DNA of 64,000 bases from Actinomycetota bacterium (lineage in GTDB: Bacteria > Actinomycetota > Geothermincolia > Geothermincolales > RBG-13-55-18), in NCBI GenBank assembly GCA_014360645.1, contig JACIXD010000005.1, positions 62,001 to 126,000 on the forward strand. Reading direction: 5' to 3'. Below the pieces are notes generated by a model. It did not search any database. It saw nothing but the letters and a program-made list of their open reading frames with translations, and had not been told where the DNA came from. This document shows, one piece after another, positions 19,779 to 29,847 of this stretch (positions are counted from its first letter, which is position 1; each line of letters opens with the position of its first letter). Both the position numbers and the translations under genes were made by a program.

Positions 19779-20582
19779 GTGGCGGAGGACGCATACGCCT
19801 CCCCGTTCTTTCAGCGGGAGAGGCTGGCCTTACCCCCAGGCGGACCGCGCCTGGGCGCGGAAGGGGCGCTGGTGGAGCTGGCCGGCAGGGACAGCGTGGC
19901 GGCGGCAGCGGCGCTGGCGCGCGAGGGGCGGCTGCACAGGATACTCCCGGTGATAGCCTATACCGGCACGGAGTTCGGCGAGATGTCCTCCCTGGCGCGT
20001 GCCGAGGAGAGGATGCGCCGGGCGCTCGCTCCCTTCGGTGTGGAGGTCTTGGAGGCGGCGGTGGTGGGCTCGCCCCTGTGGTGGCGTGCGGTGGTGGGCC
20101 GGCCCAACACCGTGCTCGCGAGGCGCTACGGTCCCTGGCACATCTGCGTTGGATGCCACATGTACCTGCACGCCTGCCGCGTTCCCGCCGCCTGGAGCAC
20201 GGGGGCGGCGCGCCTGGTGGCAGGGGAGAGGCTGAGGCACGGCGGCAGGGTGAAAGTCAACCAGACCGGTGAGGCGGTGGAGGCATACCGGCGCGTCCTG
20301 GGGACGTGCGGCGTAGAGCTGGAGCTTCCCCTGCTGCGCCTGGACGATGAGGAGGCCATCGTCTCGCTGGCCGGCGACTGGCGCGAGGGGGAAGAACAGC
20401 CCGAATGCGTCATGGCCGGCAACTACCGGCGCATGGACGGGAGCGCGGACCTCGATCCAGCCGCCCTCCGGGCATATCTCGAGGAATACCTGGTTCCGGT
20501 CACCCTGCGCATCCTCGATGAACTCAAGGAGGGCGGGACTGCGGACTACGAGGAGGCGGTGAGGGAGGTCCTGCGCGGGTGA
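19779..20582 (+). CDS. PP-loop (adenine nucleotide alpha hydrolase-like) ATPase
   Basis: About 267 residues. Near the start LVELAGRDSVAAAAALA resembles the PP-loop SGGxDS, with Arg in place of the second Gly. Further on come a CVGCHMYLHACR cysteine/histidine motif and GERLRHGGRVKVNQT. Members of this superfamily adenylate substrates in tRNA thiolation, queuosine and amide synthesis; the substrate here is unknown. GTG at 19779 is chosen because GAGGAGGAG lies 4-7 bases upstream. ATG at 19737 is an alternative. Confidence 0.65.
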   Translation: MAEDAYASPFFQRERLALPPGGPRLGAEGALVELAGRDSVAAAAALAREGRLHRILPVIAYTGTEFGEMSSLARAEERMRRALAPFGVEVLEAAVVGSPLWWRAVVGRPNTVLARRYGPWHICVGCHMYLHACRVPAAWSTGAARLVAGERLRHGGRVKVNQTGEAVEAYRRVLGTCGVELELPLLRLDDEEAIVSLAGDWREGEEQPECVMAGNYRRMDGSADLDPAALRAYLEEYLVPVTLRILDELKEGGTADYEEAVREVLRG

Positions 20583-20792
20583 GGCGGGGCGGCTGCGACA
20601 GTGGAAAGGCGGAACAGGAGAGCGAGGAATATCCATATATTTACATAGAACCGGCGGGGTCGCCGGCGCGCGTCCGGCCGGTATGGAAGGTCCGCCGAGG
20701 TAGCACCGTCCGGTGGTTGATCGCGCCCGCCCGGCTGCGGCATCCGCCGCGCGGCTGCGGGCGGAGAGAAGCCCGCGGAAGGAGGTCGGGGC

Positions 20793-22007
20793 ATGAAGGC
20801 GCTGTTGTTGGTGCTGGACGGGCTGGCGGACATCTCCCACCCAGAGCTTGGTTGGAGGACGCCGCTGCAGGCCGCCGAGACCCCCTGCCTGGACCGCCTG
20901 GCGAGCGAGGGCTGCAGCGCCCTCATGTACCCCCTGCGGCCGGGCATCTGCCCCTCCAGCGAGGTGGCGCACTGGGCGATGTTCGGCTACAAGCCGGAGG
21001 AGTTCCCGGGGCGCGCTTATTTCCATGCCCTGGCGGCGGGGCTCCCGTTCGCGACGGGCGATGCCCTCTACATGTTCAACCTGGTGCGGGTGGAGAGGCG
21101 CAAGGGCGGCACTTACGTGATAGACGGCGAGGAATCCTCCCTTGCCGAGGCCTGCGAGGCCCTGGCGGACGAGCTGTGCGGCGCCGCCCCCGAGGGGCTT
21201 GAGGTGTTCTACATGGGGGGCATCGAATTCCTGGCGGTGGTTAGGGGAGGGTCCTCCCGCGTGATGCCCACCGACCCCTTCATCCACGCCTTCCCGGTGG
21301 AGGAGATGCGCGCCGCGCCCGGCTGGGAGGAGGACGAGGAGACGGCATGGACTCTGGCCCTGCTGAGGGAGTACGCGGGCAGGGCGGAGGAGATCGCCGC
21401 CGCATGGAGAGACCCGTGCAGCTGCGCGCTCGGGGTCATCGAGAAGTGGCCTTCGCGCGCACGGGAGGTGGAGGCCTTCGAGGAGCGGCACGGCCTGAGG
21501 GCGGCGGGGGTGGTCTCAACGCCCTGTTTCGCGGGCATGTGCGAGGCCCTTTCCATGAGGGTGGTGAGGAAGGGAGCGCCAGAACCCGAGGCGGACCTGG
21601 GGGCGAAGCTGGCTGCGGCGGAGGAACTGCTGCGAGACGACCGGGAGTTCGTCTTCGTGCACACCAAGCACGCCGATGAGGCGGCGCACCGCGGCGATCC
21701 CGCCGCGAAGGCGGAGGTGATCGAGGCCATGGACCGCGCCCTGGCGGCGGGGCGGTTGTGGGATGACCCCGGGATCCTCGCGGTGATCACCGCCGACCAT
21801 TCCACCCCCACCACCCGTGACGGCAGGGTGATCCACGGCGGTGACGCAGTCCCCGCCCTCTTCCACGGGGTCACGGTGAGGAGAGACGCCCTGGAACGTT
21901 TCGATGAGGTGGCGGCGGCGGGGGGCGGCATGGGGCAGCTGAGGGGGGCGGACCTCATGCCCCTGGTCCTTTACCTTGCCAGAAGGGCACGCTATTTCAC
22001 CGGCTGA
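20793..22007 (+). CDS. apgM: Archaeal-type phosphoglycerate mutase (ApgM)
   Basis: Cofactor-independent interconversion of 3- and 2-phosphoglycerate in the alkaline-phosphatase superfamily. The N-terminus carries the metal-site LLLVLDGLAD and the Ser region CPSSEVAHWAMFGY. The C-terminal metal motifs are VHTKHADEAAHRGD and ITADHSTPTT with HGGDAVP. Length 404 residues matches the family. AAGGAGGTCGGGGC precedes the ATG. The 210 bases upstream hold an AT-rich patch near 20630 but no clear promoter. Confidence 0.85.
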   Translation: MKALLLVLDGLADISHPELGWRTPLQAAETPCLDRLASEGCSALMYPLRPGICPSSEVAHWAMFGYKPEEFPGRAYFHALAAGLPFATGDALYMFNLVRVERRKGGTYVIDGEESSLAEACEALADELCGAAPEGLEVFYMGGIEFLAVVRGGSSRVMPTDPFIHAFPVEEMRAAPGWEEDEETAWTLALLREYAGRAEEIAAAWRDPCSCALGVIEKWPSRAREVEAFEERHGLRAAGVVSTPCFAGMCEALSMRVVRKGAPEPEADLGAKLAAAEELLRDDREFVFVHTKHADEAAHRGDPAAKAEVIEAMDRALAAGRLWDDPGILAVITADHSTPTTRDGRVIHGGDAVPALFHGVTVRRDALERFDEVAAAGGGMGQLRGADLMPLVLYLARRARYFTG

Positions 22008-22524
22008 GGCGAGTCGTCCGCGGGGACAGAAGAAAAAAGCCGATTCGCACCGCTGCGTGGTCATGGGTGCAAGGCGCGAGCGACCGGTAGATGGGGAGGG
22101 AAAGAAAAGGGCACCCATCGGGTGCCATCTCTTCCTCCCGGGCCCCGCCGGCCTTCGACCCGGGAGATTCCGGCCTGTCCCCAACCGCGGCCCGGCGCAT
22201 TACCCCCACGCCTATATACCCGCGGTGGGAAGGAGATAAACCTCCCCATGAGAGGGTCGCCGCCTGCGGCGGCGAAACGAAGAGGCAGGTGAGTCGTTCA
22301 CGAGGCCGGCGGACGGGGCAAGGGGGTCGGGAGCCTCGCCCTTCGCCCTGCATCGACGGCCCGGCCTCACCGGACCCGCGGGGACGGACACGCAGGAGAG
22401 GGGAAAAGGCTGGTCGCCGCCGTCCCCCGCGTGGCCTAACATATTCACATTGGGAAGAGCCGCCGGGGCGGGGGTTCGCGGCGGCAGAGGGAGCGGCGTC
22501 TAGGCGGAGGCACGGGAGGAGAAG
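22008..22524. other. Intergenic region after apgM, with a GGCACCC hairpin
   Basis: No gene is supported in this 517-base gap. A perfect stem GGCACCC-ATC-GGGTGCC at 22110-22126 lies about 100 bases after the apgM stop. It lacks a clean T-run, so it is only a possible terminator. The rest is GC-rich without recognisable motifs. Confidence 0.4.
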
Positions 22525-23295
22525 ATGCGCGAGAGGGAACTGGTGCTCGAGGTGGAGGGCGTGACGTTGCGGGGGACGGTGTTGGTCCCGGAGGGGGGCG
22601 GCTGGCCGCTCGTCGTGCTCTGCCACGGCATACCCAGCGGGGAGCCGGTGTCGGGAGACCCGGGATATCCCGCCCTGGCGGCCAGGTTCGCCTCCGAGGG
22701 TTGCGCGGCGGCGTATTTCAATTTCCGGGGGACAGGCATCTCCGGCGGCGACTTCTCCCTCGGAGGCTGGGCCCTTGACCTGGAGGCTCTGCTCGACGAG
22801 GCGGGCGAGGCGCGAGGACCTTTCCGGGGATGCGACCCGGAGCGCATGGCCCTGGTGGGCTTCAGCGGCGGGGGGGCGGTGAGCATCATCTGCGCCGCCC
22901 GCCGCGGGGGACTCGCGGGGGTGGCGGCCATCTCGTCCCCCGCTGATTTCTCGCGCCTCCTACCCCGGGAGGGCATGGCGGCCTTCATCGCCCGCGCGCG
23001 GGAGATAGGCATCATCCGCGACCCCGCCTTCCCGGCCAGCGAGGAGGCATACTACCGGGAGATGCTCGCTTACAGCCCCGCAGCGGTGATTGGCGAGGTG
23101 TCGCCGACCCCCCTGCTCATCGTGCACGGGGACGCCGACGACATGGTGCCCGTGGAGGAGGCGTACCGCCTCTACGAGGCCGCGCGCGAACCCAAGGAGC
23201 TCTTCATCGTGGAGGGCGGCGGCCACAAACTGAGGCTGCATGCGGCGGCCATGGACAGAGCGGTGTCGTGGGTGCTGGACCGCCTGCAGGGCTGA
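22525..23295 (+). CDS. Alpha/beta hydrolase
   Basis: A 256-residue serine hydrolase. The nucleophile elbow is GFSGGG near residue 115, the acid lies in VHGDADDMVP, and the His is in EGGGHKL near the C-terminus. It resembles the dienelactone hydrolase/acyl-peptidase-like group. There is no signal peptide, so it is cytoplasmic. GGAGGAGAAG precedes the ATG. The substrate cannot be read from sequence. Confidence 0.85.
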   Translation: MRERELVLEVEGVTLRGTVLVPEGGGWPLVVLCHGIPSGEPVSGDPGYPALAARFASEGCAAAYFNFRGTGISGGDFSLGGWALDLEALLDEAGEARGPFRGCDPERMALVGFSGGGAVSIICAARRGGLAGVAAISSPADFSRLLPREGMAAFIARAREIGIIRDPAFPASEEAYYREMLAYSPAAVIGEVSPTPLLIVHGDADDMVPVEEAYRLYEAAREPKELFIVEGGGHKLRLHAAAMDRAVSWVLDRLQG

Positions 23296-23388
23296 CGCCC
23301 CGGCGCGCGGTCCCGCCGCGGGCCGGAGGCGCCGCCGGGGTGGGGTCCGGGAGGAGATAAGGGGCGGCGAGCACCGCTACCCGCGTGC

Positions 23389-25074
23389 CTACATGCGCTC
23401 CGGCGCGGAGACGCCCAGCAGCGCCAGCCCGTTCCGCAGCACCTGCAGCACGCAGCGGCAGAGGAATAGGCGGGCGGAGGTGAGGTCGGCATCGTCTCCG
23501 ATCACGCGGTGACGGTTGTAGAAGACATGGAAGGCGGCCGCCAGCTCCTCCAGGTAGCGGGTGAGGCGGTGCGGCGCCCGCGCCAGGGCAGCATCGCGGA
23601 CCAGCTCCTCGAACTCGAAGAGCTTCATGGCCAGGTCCCACTCTTCCTCGGAATCCAGCAGGCGCAGGACCTCCAGTCCGGGTATGTCCCCGGAGAGCTC
23701 TACCCCGCGCCCCTCGCCGTAGCGCAGGATGCTGCAGATGCGCGCGTGGGCGTACTGCACGTAATAGACCGGGTTCTCCATGCTCTGCTCCACCGCGAGC
23801 TGGATATCGAAGTCCAGGGCGGTGTCCTGGCTGCGGGTTAAGAAGAGATAGCGGGCGGCATCCCTGCCAACTTCTTCCAGCAGCTCGTCGAAGGTCACCA
23901 TCTCCCCTGTGCGCTTGGACATGCGCACGGGTTCACCTCCGCGCTTGAGGTTCACCAGCTGGCCGAGGATGACCTCCAGGCGATCCGGGTATCCGCTGGC
24001 TTCCATGGCTGCCTGCATGCGGCGCACGTATCCGTGGTGGTCCGCCCCCCAGATGTTGATGAGCCGGTCGTAGCCGCGCTCCATCTTGTTGAGGTGGTAG
24101 GCGATATCGGCGGCGAAATAGGTGGGCGCGCCGTTGCTGCGCACCAGCACCCGGTCCTTGTCGTCCCCGAAGCGGGAGGTGGCCATCCATACCGCCCCGT
24201 CGCGCTCGTAGGCGAGCCCCCGCTCCAGCAGCCCCGCGACCACCTCGCGTACCGCCCCGCCGCGCTGCAGCTCCCGCTCGCTGAACCAGATATCGAAGTG
24301 CACCCCGAAAGCGTCCATACTCCTCCGGATATGCTGCAGGGCGATGCCGTAGGCACGCTCCCCCAGCTCCTCGCGCCGTTCCCCCGGAGGCGCGTCCGCG
24401 AGCCGCCCGCCGTCCTCTTCCATTATCTGCCTGGCGATGTCCACCACGTAGGAGCCCTGGTAGCCCTCGGCGGGGAACTCGCAGGGCCGGCCCACCAGCT
24501 CGAGATAGCGCGCCTCCACGGAGGCGGCGAAGACCTCCATTTGGGTGCCGAAATCGTTGAGATAGAACTCGCGGTCCACCTGGAAGCCGACCGCCTCCAG
24601 TAGGTTGCACAGGGCGTCGCCCAGGGCCGCCCAGCGGCCGTGTCCCACGTGCAGAGGGCCCACGGGATTGGCGGACACGAACTCTACGTTCATGCGCGCG
24701 CCTGCGCCGAAGTCCCAGCGGCCGTAGGCTTCCCCCTCGCCGGCGACCCGCGCCAACTCGGAGAGCACGCGGTCGCGGTCGAGGGCGAGGTTGATGAAGC
24801 CGGGACCCGCGACCTCGACCCCGCGCAGCACGGCGCCGGCGGGAGGGCAGGCCCTCTCGCTCAGCAGGCGCGCCAGCACCTCGGCCACCTCCCGCGGCCT
24901 GCGTCCCTCGGCGCCGGCGAGGACCAGGGCCGCGTTGGTGGCCCAGTCCCCGTGGGCCTTGTGGCGGGGGCGCTCGAGGACGAAATCCGGCGTCTCCGGC
25001 GTGGAGATCTCGCCCCGCGACCTCGCTTCCTCTATGGCCCCGACTATAAGCCCGCGCAGTTCCCTGGCGATCAC
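23389..25074 (-). CDS. argS: Arginyl-tRNA synthetase
   Basis: Charges tRNA-Arg. The class I signatures are ANPVGPLHVGHGR (HIGH) and MSKRTGE (KMSKS). The C-terminal DALR domain ends in the usual NGLALLGVSAPERM. GTG at 25074 gives 561 residues and is preceded by GGGAGGAAGAC. An open frame extends 53 codons further upstream but looks non-coding. Confidence 0.95.
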   Translation of the reverse strand: MIARELRGLIVGAIEEARSRGEISTPETPDFVLERPRHKAHGDWATNAALVLAGAEGRRPREVAEVLARLLSERACPPAGAVLRGVEVAGPGFINLALDRDRVLSELARVAGEGEAYGRWDFGAGARMNVEFVSANPVGPLHVGHGRWAALGDALCNLLEAVGFQVDREFYLNDFGTQMEVFAASVEARYLELVGRPCEFPAEGYQGSYVVDIARQIMEEDGGRLADAPPGERREELGERAYGIALQHIRRSMDAFGVHFDIWFSERELQRGGAVREVVAGLLERGLAYERDGAVWMATSRFGDDKDRVLVRSNGAPTYFAADIAYHLNKMERGYDRLINIWGADHHGYVRRMQAAMEASGYPDRLEVILGQLVNLKRGGEPVRMSKRTGEMVTFDELLEEVGRDAARYLFLTRSQDTALDFDIQLAVEQSMENPVYYVQYAHARICSILRYGEGRGVELSGDIPGLEVLRLLDSEEEWDLAMKLFEFEELVRDAALARAPHRLTRYLEELAAAFHVFYNRHRVIGDDADLTSARLFLCRCVLQVLRNGLALLGVSAPERM

Positions 25075-25261
25075 GTCTTCCTCCCGTCTCTCCGCCGCCG
25101 GTGGGCGGGAGGCGCTATCCGGTGCACCCCGCGACCTCCGGGGGTTAATTGTACACGAAACGGAGGTCGTGGCCCCAGGCCGGGAGCGAGGAAGGGCCCC
25201 GCAAGCCGGAGCCCATACACGGAGCGAGGCCACGGCCCCGGGGAAAGGGCCGGGAAGGTCG

Positions 25262-26443
25262 CTAAAAGGCGCGAGAGGGCTTTTCCTCCAGCACCGCCGT
25301 GGTCTCCCGCTTCTCCTTGCCGCGGTAATAGGTGATGGCGACGGAGTCGCCCACCTTGCGCCTGCGTATCTCCAGCATCACCTGGTCCATGGAATCCACG
25401 GGGGAGCCGTCGATGGCCACGATGATGTCCCCGGCCTGCAGCCCTGCCTTCTCCGCCGGTGTCCCGGAGATCACCCTGCGCACGATGGCCCCCTTCTCCA
25501 CCGGGAGGTCGTAGCTCCTGGCGGTCTCGGGGTCGAGGGTGCTGCCGTTGAACCCCAGCCAGGGATGCACGGCGACCCCATTCTCTATGAGCTGCTCGAT
25601 GACCGGCTTGGCGTTGTCGATGGCGATGGCGAAGCCGAGGCCGTCGTAGCCCCCGCTCTGGGAGTAGATGGCGGTGTTGATGCCGATGACCTCTCCCACG
25701 CTGTTGCAGAGGGGGCCGCCGGAGTTGCCGGGGTTGATGGCGGCGTCGGTCTGGATGACGTCCAGGAGGGGGGCGGCGTCGGGGACGTAGATGTTGCGGT
25801 TGAGGGCGCTGATGATGCCGCTGGTCACGCTGCCCTCGAACCCCTCCGGGCTGCCCACGGCCACCGCCAGCTCCCCGGGGACGAGGTCCGAAGAGGTACC
25901 CAGGGTGACGGGGGGCAGGTCGGACTCGTCGATACGGATCACCGCGATATCCGTCTCCGGGTCGGTCCCCACTACCTTGGCGTCGTGGACGGACCCGTCG
26001 CGCAGGGAGACCTTGATGTTGGAGGCGTTCTCCACCACATGGTTATTAGTGATGATATAGCCGTCGGAACGGTAGATAAACCCGGAACCTATACCCTTGC
26101 CGAGGATGCCGTACTGCACCTCGATGTTCACCACCGAGGGGAGGACCCTGGCGGCCACCTCCACCACCGCCTCCTGTCCCGCCTTCACCACGCGCTCCTC
26201 CACCGTCTTCACTTCCTGCACGCTCCCCTTCCCCTTGTTCCCCAGCACGTCCACGGGGTTGGCGCCGAAAAAGAGTGGGAGCGCGAACACCGTGGCCGCC
26301 GCGGCGGCCACCGCCGCCACTGCTGCCAGAGCGACCGTCCTCCAGCCTACGCCCCGGGAGCGCGGGGGTGGCGCAAGGGGCGGCTCGGGCGGTATCTGAG
26401 GCAGCGGAGGTGCCGCCGGGGGGATGCCTTGGTCATCGGTCAT
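25262..26443 (-). CDS. HtrA/DegP-like serine protease with PDZ domain
   Basis: A membrane-anchored quality-control protease. A proline-rich cytoplasmic start and one transmembrane segment (about residues 35-60) come first. The trypsin-like domain has His in TNNHVV, Asp in PETDIAV and Ser in NPGNSGGPL. A C-terminal PDZ domain follows (GAIVRRVISGTPAEKAGLQ). ATG at 26443 has AGAGGTG seven bases upstream; nearby in-frame starts at 26449 and 26452 are possible. Confidence 0.93.
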   Translation of the reverse strand: MTDDQGIPPAAPPLPQIPPEPPLAPPPRSRGVGWRTVALAAVAAVAAAAATVFALPLFFGANPVDVLGNKGKGSVQEVKTVEERVVKAGQEAVVEVAARVLPSVVNIEVQYGILGKGIGSGFIYRSDGYIITNNHVVENASNIKVSLRDGSVHDAKVVGTDPETDIAVIRIDESDLPPVTLGTSSDLVPGELAVAVGSPEGFEGSVTSGIISALNRNIYVPDAAPLLDVIQTDAAINPGNSGGPLCNSVGEVIGINTAIYSQSGGYDGLGFAIAIDNAKPVIEQLIENGVAVHPWLGFNGSTLDPETARSYDLPVEKGAIVRRVISGTPAEKAGLQAGDIIVAIDGSPVDSMDQVMLEIRRRKVGDSVAITYYRGKEKRETTAVLEEKPSRAF

Positions 26444-26966
26444 ATTCATCACCTCTGAATTCGTTCGGGGCGGCCTGCTTGCCGCCCACGGTCGGCGGTC
26501 ATCCGGTCACGGATGGTATGGCCGTGAGAACAGTGTGGGCGAAGGCGGGCGGCGCCGTCAACGTCGGAGACCGTATCCCGAGGGGGCGATGCCGCGCCGG
26601 CGCGGACGGCGCCGCGGGAGTATATGGAAGGGAGGCCTCCGCCCCCCGTGTCTGCCCGAACGCCTCCGGGGGGCGGCATCATGGTCCACACGGGACCCAG
26701 GCACCGCCTCGAGAACGGGCCCCTTTCCCCAACGGCAACGGCAGGCGCCTTCGGCCTTCGGTCCCGACGAGAGGGGCGTCCCCCGGGCCCGCCGACACCG
26801 GAGAAGATCGCCACGGTCCCTCCTTGACTTTGTCGCGTATTCGCTCACACTTTACGGAGAAGAACCCATTGGTAAACGACGTCGAGCGCGGGCGGGAGGT
26901 TCCATGCGGGCCCCGCGGCGGCAGGGGAAAGAGGCACGGGCGGAGAAGTCTTTTGGGACGGAGGTG
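26444..26966. other. Divergent intergenic region, no gene seen
   Basis: About 520 GC-rich bases between the protease gene and the next plus-strand gene. TTGACT at 26824-26829 might be a -35 box, but no good -10 follows at 16-18 bases. Long open frames here, one continuous with the downstream gene, show no coding character. Confidence 0.4.
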
Positions 26967-27530
26967 ATGTCCTTGGACAGGCAGCGGGAGAACGAAGAGA
27001 GAGAGGCCGCCGCGGGACCGGCGGAGATGGAAGAGGTTCCCAGGCGAACGCCTCGTCCGCCGGATACCAGGGTGGAGAAGGCGCGCCGCAAGGTAAGCCT
27101 GGTGGCGGCCATCGTGGTGAACGTGGTGACCCTGATCACCCTGGCCATCATCCTTTTGGCGGTGCTCTTGCCCGGATACCGCAGGTCCTTCACGGTGGCG
27201 AGGGCGGTGGAGGGCGCGGAAGAGGTGTTCATCATGGTGCGCACCACGGAAGCCATGATGCGGGAGAAGAACACCGACTTTCTGCGTGCTCAGGACGGCT
27301 TGAGAAACGTTCTGCAGGAGGAGGTGGGCAAGGGGGACACGGTGTGGGCTTACGTGCGCGACGCCTACCCCGACCGCAAGTGGATAGAGGACAACCTGCC
27401 CGAGGGCATGGTGAGCTGGCTGCGTGAACTCTACCCCAAACCCGAGGTCGTCGAGAACGCGGGGAAAGCCGCGGAAAACGGCGCCTCGCAGGATGTCGAG
27501 AAACAGGGCACGGAGGTGAACAAGCCTTGA
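26967..27530 (+). CDS. Single-pass membrane protein of unknown function
   Basis: About 187 residues. A charged cytoplasmic N-terminus of 40 residues is followed by one long hydrophobic segment (VSLVAAIVVNVVTLITLAII). A 100-residue extracytoplasmic domain with Glu, Arg and Trp follows (DTVWAYVRDAYPDRKWIEDN). No family is recognised. GGAGGTG directly precedes ATG 26967; TTG at 26973 has better spacing and may be the true start. The stop lies one base before mscS, so the two are likely translated together. Confidence 0.7.
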   Translation: MSLDRQRENEEREAAAGPAEMEEVPRRTPRPPDTRVEKARRKVSLVAAIVVNVVTLITLAIILLAVLLPGYRRSFTVARAVEGAEEVFIMVRTTEAMMREKNTDFLRAQDGLRNVLQEEVGKGDTVWAYVRDAYPDRKWIEDNLPEGMVSWLRELYPKPEVVENAGKAAENGASQDVEKQGTEVNKP

Positions 27531-27531
27531 G

Positions 27532-28365
27532 ATGATGGTCGCCAACCTGCTCCTGGACGCCCTGCGCGACCTCTGGGAAGGTTTCGTCACCAGGCTCCCC
27601 TCCCTGGTGACGGGACTGGTGATATTCCTCGTCTTCTATCTGCTGGCGCGGGGGGTGCGCTTTTTCATCGCGCGTTCCCTGCGGCGCGTGAAGGCCTCGG
27701 AGCACGCGGCGAGGCTGGTGTCTCGCCTGGGGTTCATAGCCACGGTGATCGTCGGCGGCCTGGTGGGCCTGGGGGTGATGGGGGTCAACGCCGGCGCCCT
27801 GGTGGCATCCCTCGGCCTGGTCAGCGTGGGCATAGGCTTCGCCCTCAAGGACGTGGTGGAGAACTTCCTCGCCGGCATCATCCTCATCCTGCAGAGGCCT
27901 TTCGTGGTGGGGGACGTGGTGCGCTTCGGCGAGGTCGAGGGAACGGTGGAGGATGTGAGGGTCAGGGACACCCTTATCCGCACCTACGACGGGCGCCAGG
28001 TGTTCGTGCCCAACGCGAACATCTTCCGCACGGCGGTGATCAACAACAACCGCAACCGCAGGAGGCGGCTGGACTTCGCGGTGAGCATCGCCTACCCGGA
28101 GGATATCGCCTGTGCCCTCTCCGTGGCGTCCGAAGCCCTGGCGGGCCTGGAGGAAGCCCTTCCGGATCCCGCGCCGCTGGTGGTGGCGGAGGCGCTGGCC
28201 GAGAGTTCCGTGGCGCTGAGGGCCTATTTCTGGGTGGATCCGGAGTGCGTGAGCATCCTGGAGGTGAGGTCAAGGGCCATCGCGGCGGTGAAGCGCGCTC
28301 TGCAGGAGGCGGGCATAGAGATACCGTACCCGGTGCTCACGGTGAGGAGCGGGGAAAAGCCCTGA
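27532..28365 (+). CDS. MscS family mechanosensitive channel
   Basis: A small-conductance tension-gated channel that releases solutes on osmotic downshock. The 277-residue protein has three transmembrane helices. The pore-lining TM3 reads SLGLVSVGIGFALKDVVENF, followed by the beta domain (GDVVRFGEVEGTVEDVRVRD) and VFVPNANIF. The gene directly follows the single-pass protein gene. Confidence 0.93.
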   Translation: MMVANLLLDALRDLWEGFVTRLPSLVTGLVIFLVFYLLARGVRFFIARSLRRVKASEHAARLVSRLGFIATVIVGGLVGLGVMGVNAGALVASLGLVSVGIGFALKDVVENFLAGIILILQRPFVVGDVVRFGEVEGTVEDVRVRDTLIRTYDGRQVFVPNANIFRTAVINNNRNRRRRLDFAVSIAYPEDIACALSVASEALAGLEEALPDPAPLVVAEALAESSVALRAYFWVDPECVSILEVRSRAIAAVKRALQEAGIEIPYPVLTVRSGEKP

Positions 28366-28628
28366 ACCACGCCGGGATATTCCGCCCGCGTCAGCCGGAT
28401 CGCCCGGCTGCACCCCACACGCCCGACCTAGGGCATACGCAGGGAAGACCTTGCCGGTCGGGCTCGCGGCAGTGATGCCCGCCCTTCCCACGGCCCCATG
28501 CGGGATAAGGGCCGGGTCCGCCCGGAGCCGGCATACCCCAAGCCCCCGGGCCCGTAAGCGGAAAAGGTTGAACCGCTCGCGGGAACCCCGGCCGGCCCCG
28601 TCCTCGGGGGTCCGGGCACCCGGTGCAC

Positions 28629-29648
28629 CTAGCCGAGGGCGATGCCCAGGCGGCGCGCCAGCTCCAGGGCTCCGCGCCTCTCCTCCCCCGTGAGCCTGCG
28701 GTCCAGCTCCGGGAAGAGGGCGGCGCGGTATTCCGGACGGTACTGGAACATGAGGTTGAAGTAGGTGCCGGGGATGTTCTCGGCCACCCAGGCCATGATC
28801 CTCGCCGTGCAGCATTCCAGGTGCCCGGGGAGCAGGAGCTGCCTGAGCATCACCTCCCCCTGGCGGTGGGCGAGGAGGAAGTTGCGGCTCACCACCTCGA
28901 AGTAGCCTTCCACATCGGAGTAGCGGGCGGCGCAGGCGTCGTTTCCGTAGCGGAAATCGGCGAGGTAGATGTCCACCGCCCCCTCGAGGAGGAGCATGGC
29001 CTCACGGGAGGTGTACATGTTCGAGTTCCACACCATGGGCAGGAACTTTCCCTCCTCCCCCAGGCGGACGATGGTGTCCAGGATGGTGTGGAGATGGGGG
29101 TCGGGGTTGCCTCCCACGAAGTTGGCATTGCGCGACCCCTGGCGAAGGCCCTCCCGCAGGCCGCGGGCCAGGAGGTCGGGGTCGGCGGGGCTGCCGGTGC
29201 GAGCGTCCATGGCGATGTCCCAGTTCTGGCAATAGACGCACCGGAAGGTGCATCCCGAGAAGAAGATGGTGTGAGAGGGGACGAGCTCCGGCTCTTCTCC
29301 GAAATGGAGAAACATGGAAGCGACGCGGGACTCGGCGCCGACACCGCAGTAGCCGCGCTCCCCGGCGGCGCGGTCCGCCCCACAGCGGCGTTCGCACATG
29401 TGGCAGGAAGACAACATGCGTCGGGCCAGCAGGGCCTTCAGCTCCAGGAGGGAAGGACCGTCTGCGGCGGGGGGCTCTTCCCCGCTCGCGGACAGGTCGC
29501 GGAAGTTCTCCATGGCCGACGCGTGCAGCGACCACAGCTCCTCCGCGGGCCTTCCCTCGAGGTCATCCGCTCCCGCGGGCACGCGGGAGGCCAGCCAGTG
29601 GCGGGCCGGCCGCCTCCTTTTCAGGACCGAGAGATAGTAATCCAGCAT
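28629..29648 (-). CDS. Radical SAM protein, PflA-like (COG1313 type)
   Basis: A 339-residue radical SAM enzyme. The iron-sulfur motif is CTFRCVYCQNW. Upstream an extra cysteine set (SCHMCERRCGADRAAGERGYCG) is typical of the PflX/COG1313 group related to pyruvate formate-lyase activating enzymes. The glycine-rich VGGNPDPHLHTI follows. The substrate is unknown and no glycyl-radical enzyme gene is nearby. Confidence 0.85.
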   Translation of the reverse strand: MLDYYLSVLKRRRPARHWLASRVPAGADDLEGRPAEELWSLHASAMENFRDLSASGEEPPAADGPSLLELKALLARRMLSSCHMCERRCGADRAAGERGYCGVGAESRVASMFLHFGEEPELVPSHTIFFSGCTFRCVYCQNWDIAMDARTGSPADPDLLARGLREGLRQGSRNANFVGGNPDPHLHTILDTIVRLGEEGKFLPMVWNSNMYTSREAMLLLEGAVDIYLADFRYGNDACAARYSDVEGYFEVVSRNFLLAHRQGEVMLRQLLLPGHLECCTARIMAWVAENIPGTYFNLMFQYRPEYRAALFPELDRRLTGEERRGALELARRLGIALG

Positions 29649-29847
29649 CCGCGGTCACCAGGTCAACTTTATGACAGCGGGCGGGGGAGGGCAACACGGC
29701 GGGAACGCCCCACGCCTCCCCCGTCCCCTCCATTCCGAGACCGGCGCAGCGCCGGGGTTCACGGCTGAAAACCCGTGGGACCGCACCAACCCTCTTTTCG
29801 GGCACGCGCGGTTTGCCGGGAAGAAAAAGCGGCCGCATGATCAGTTA

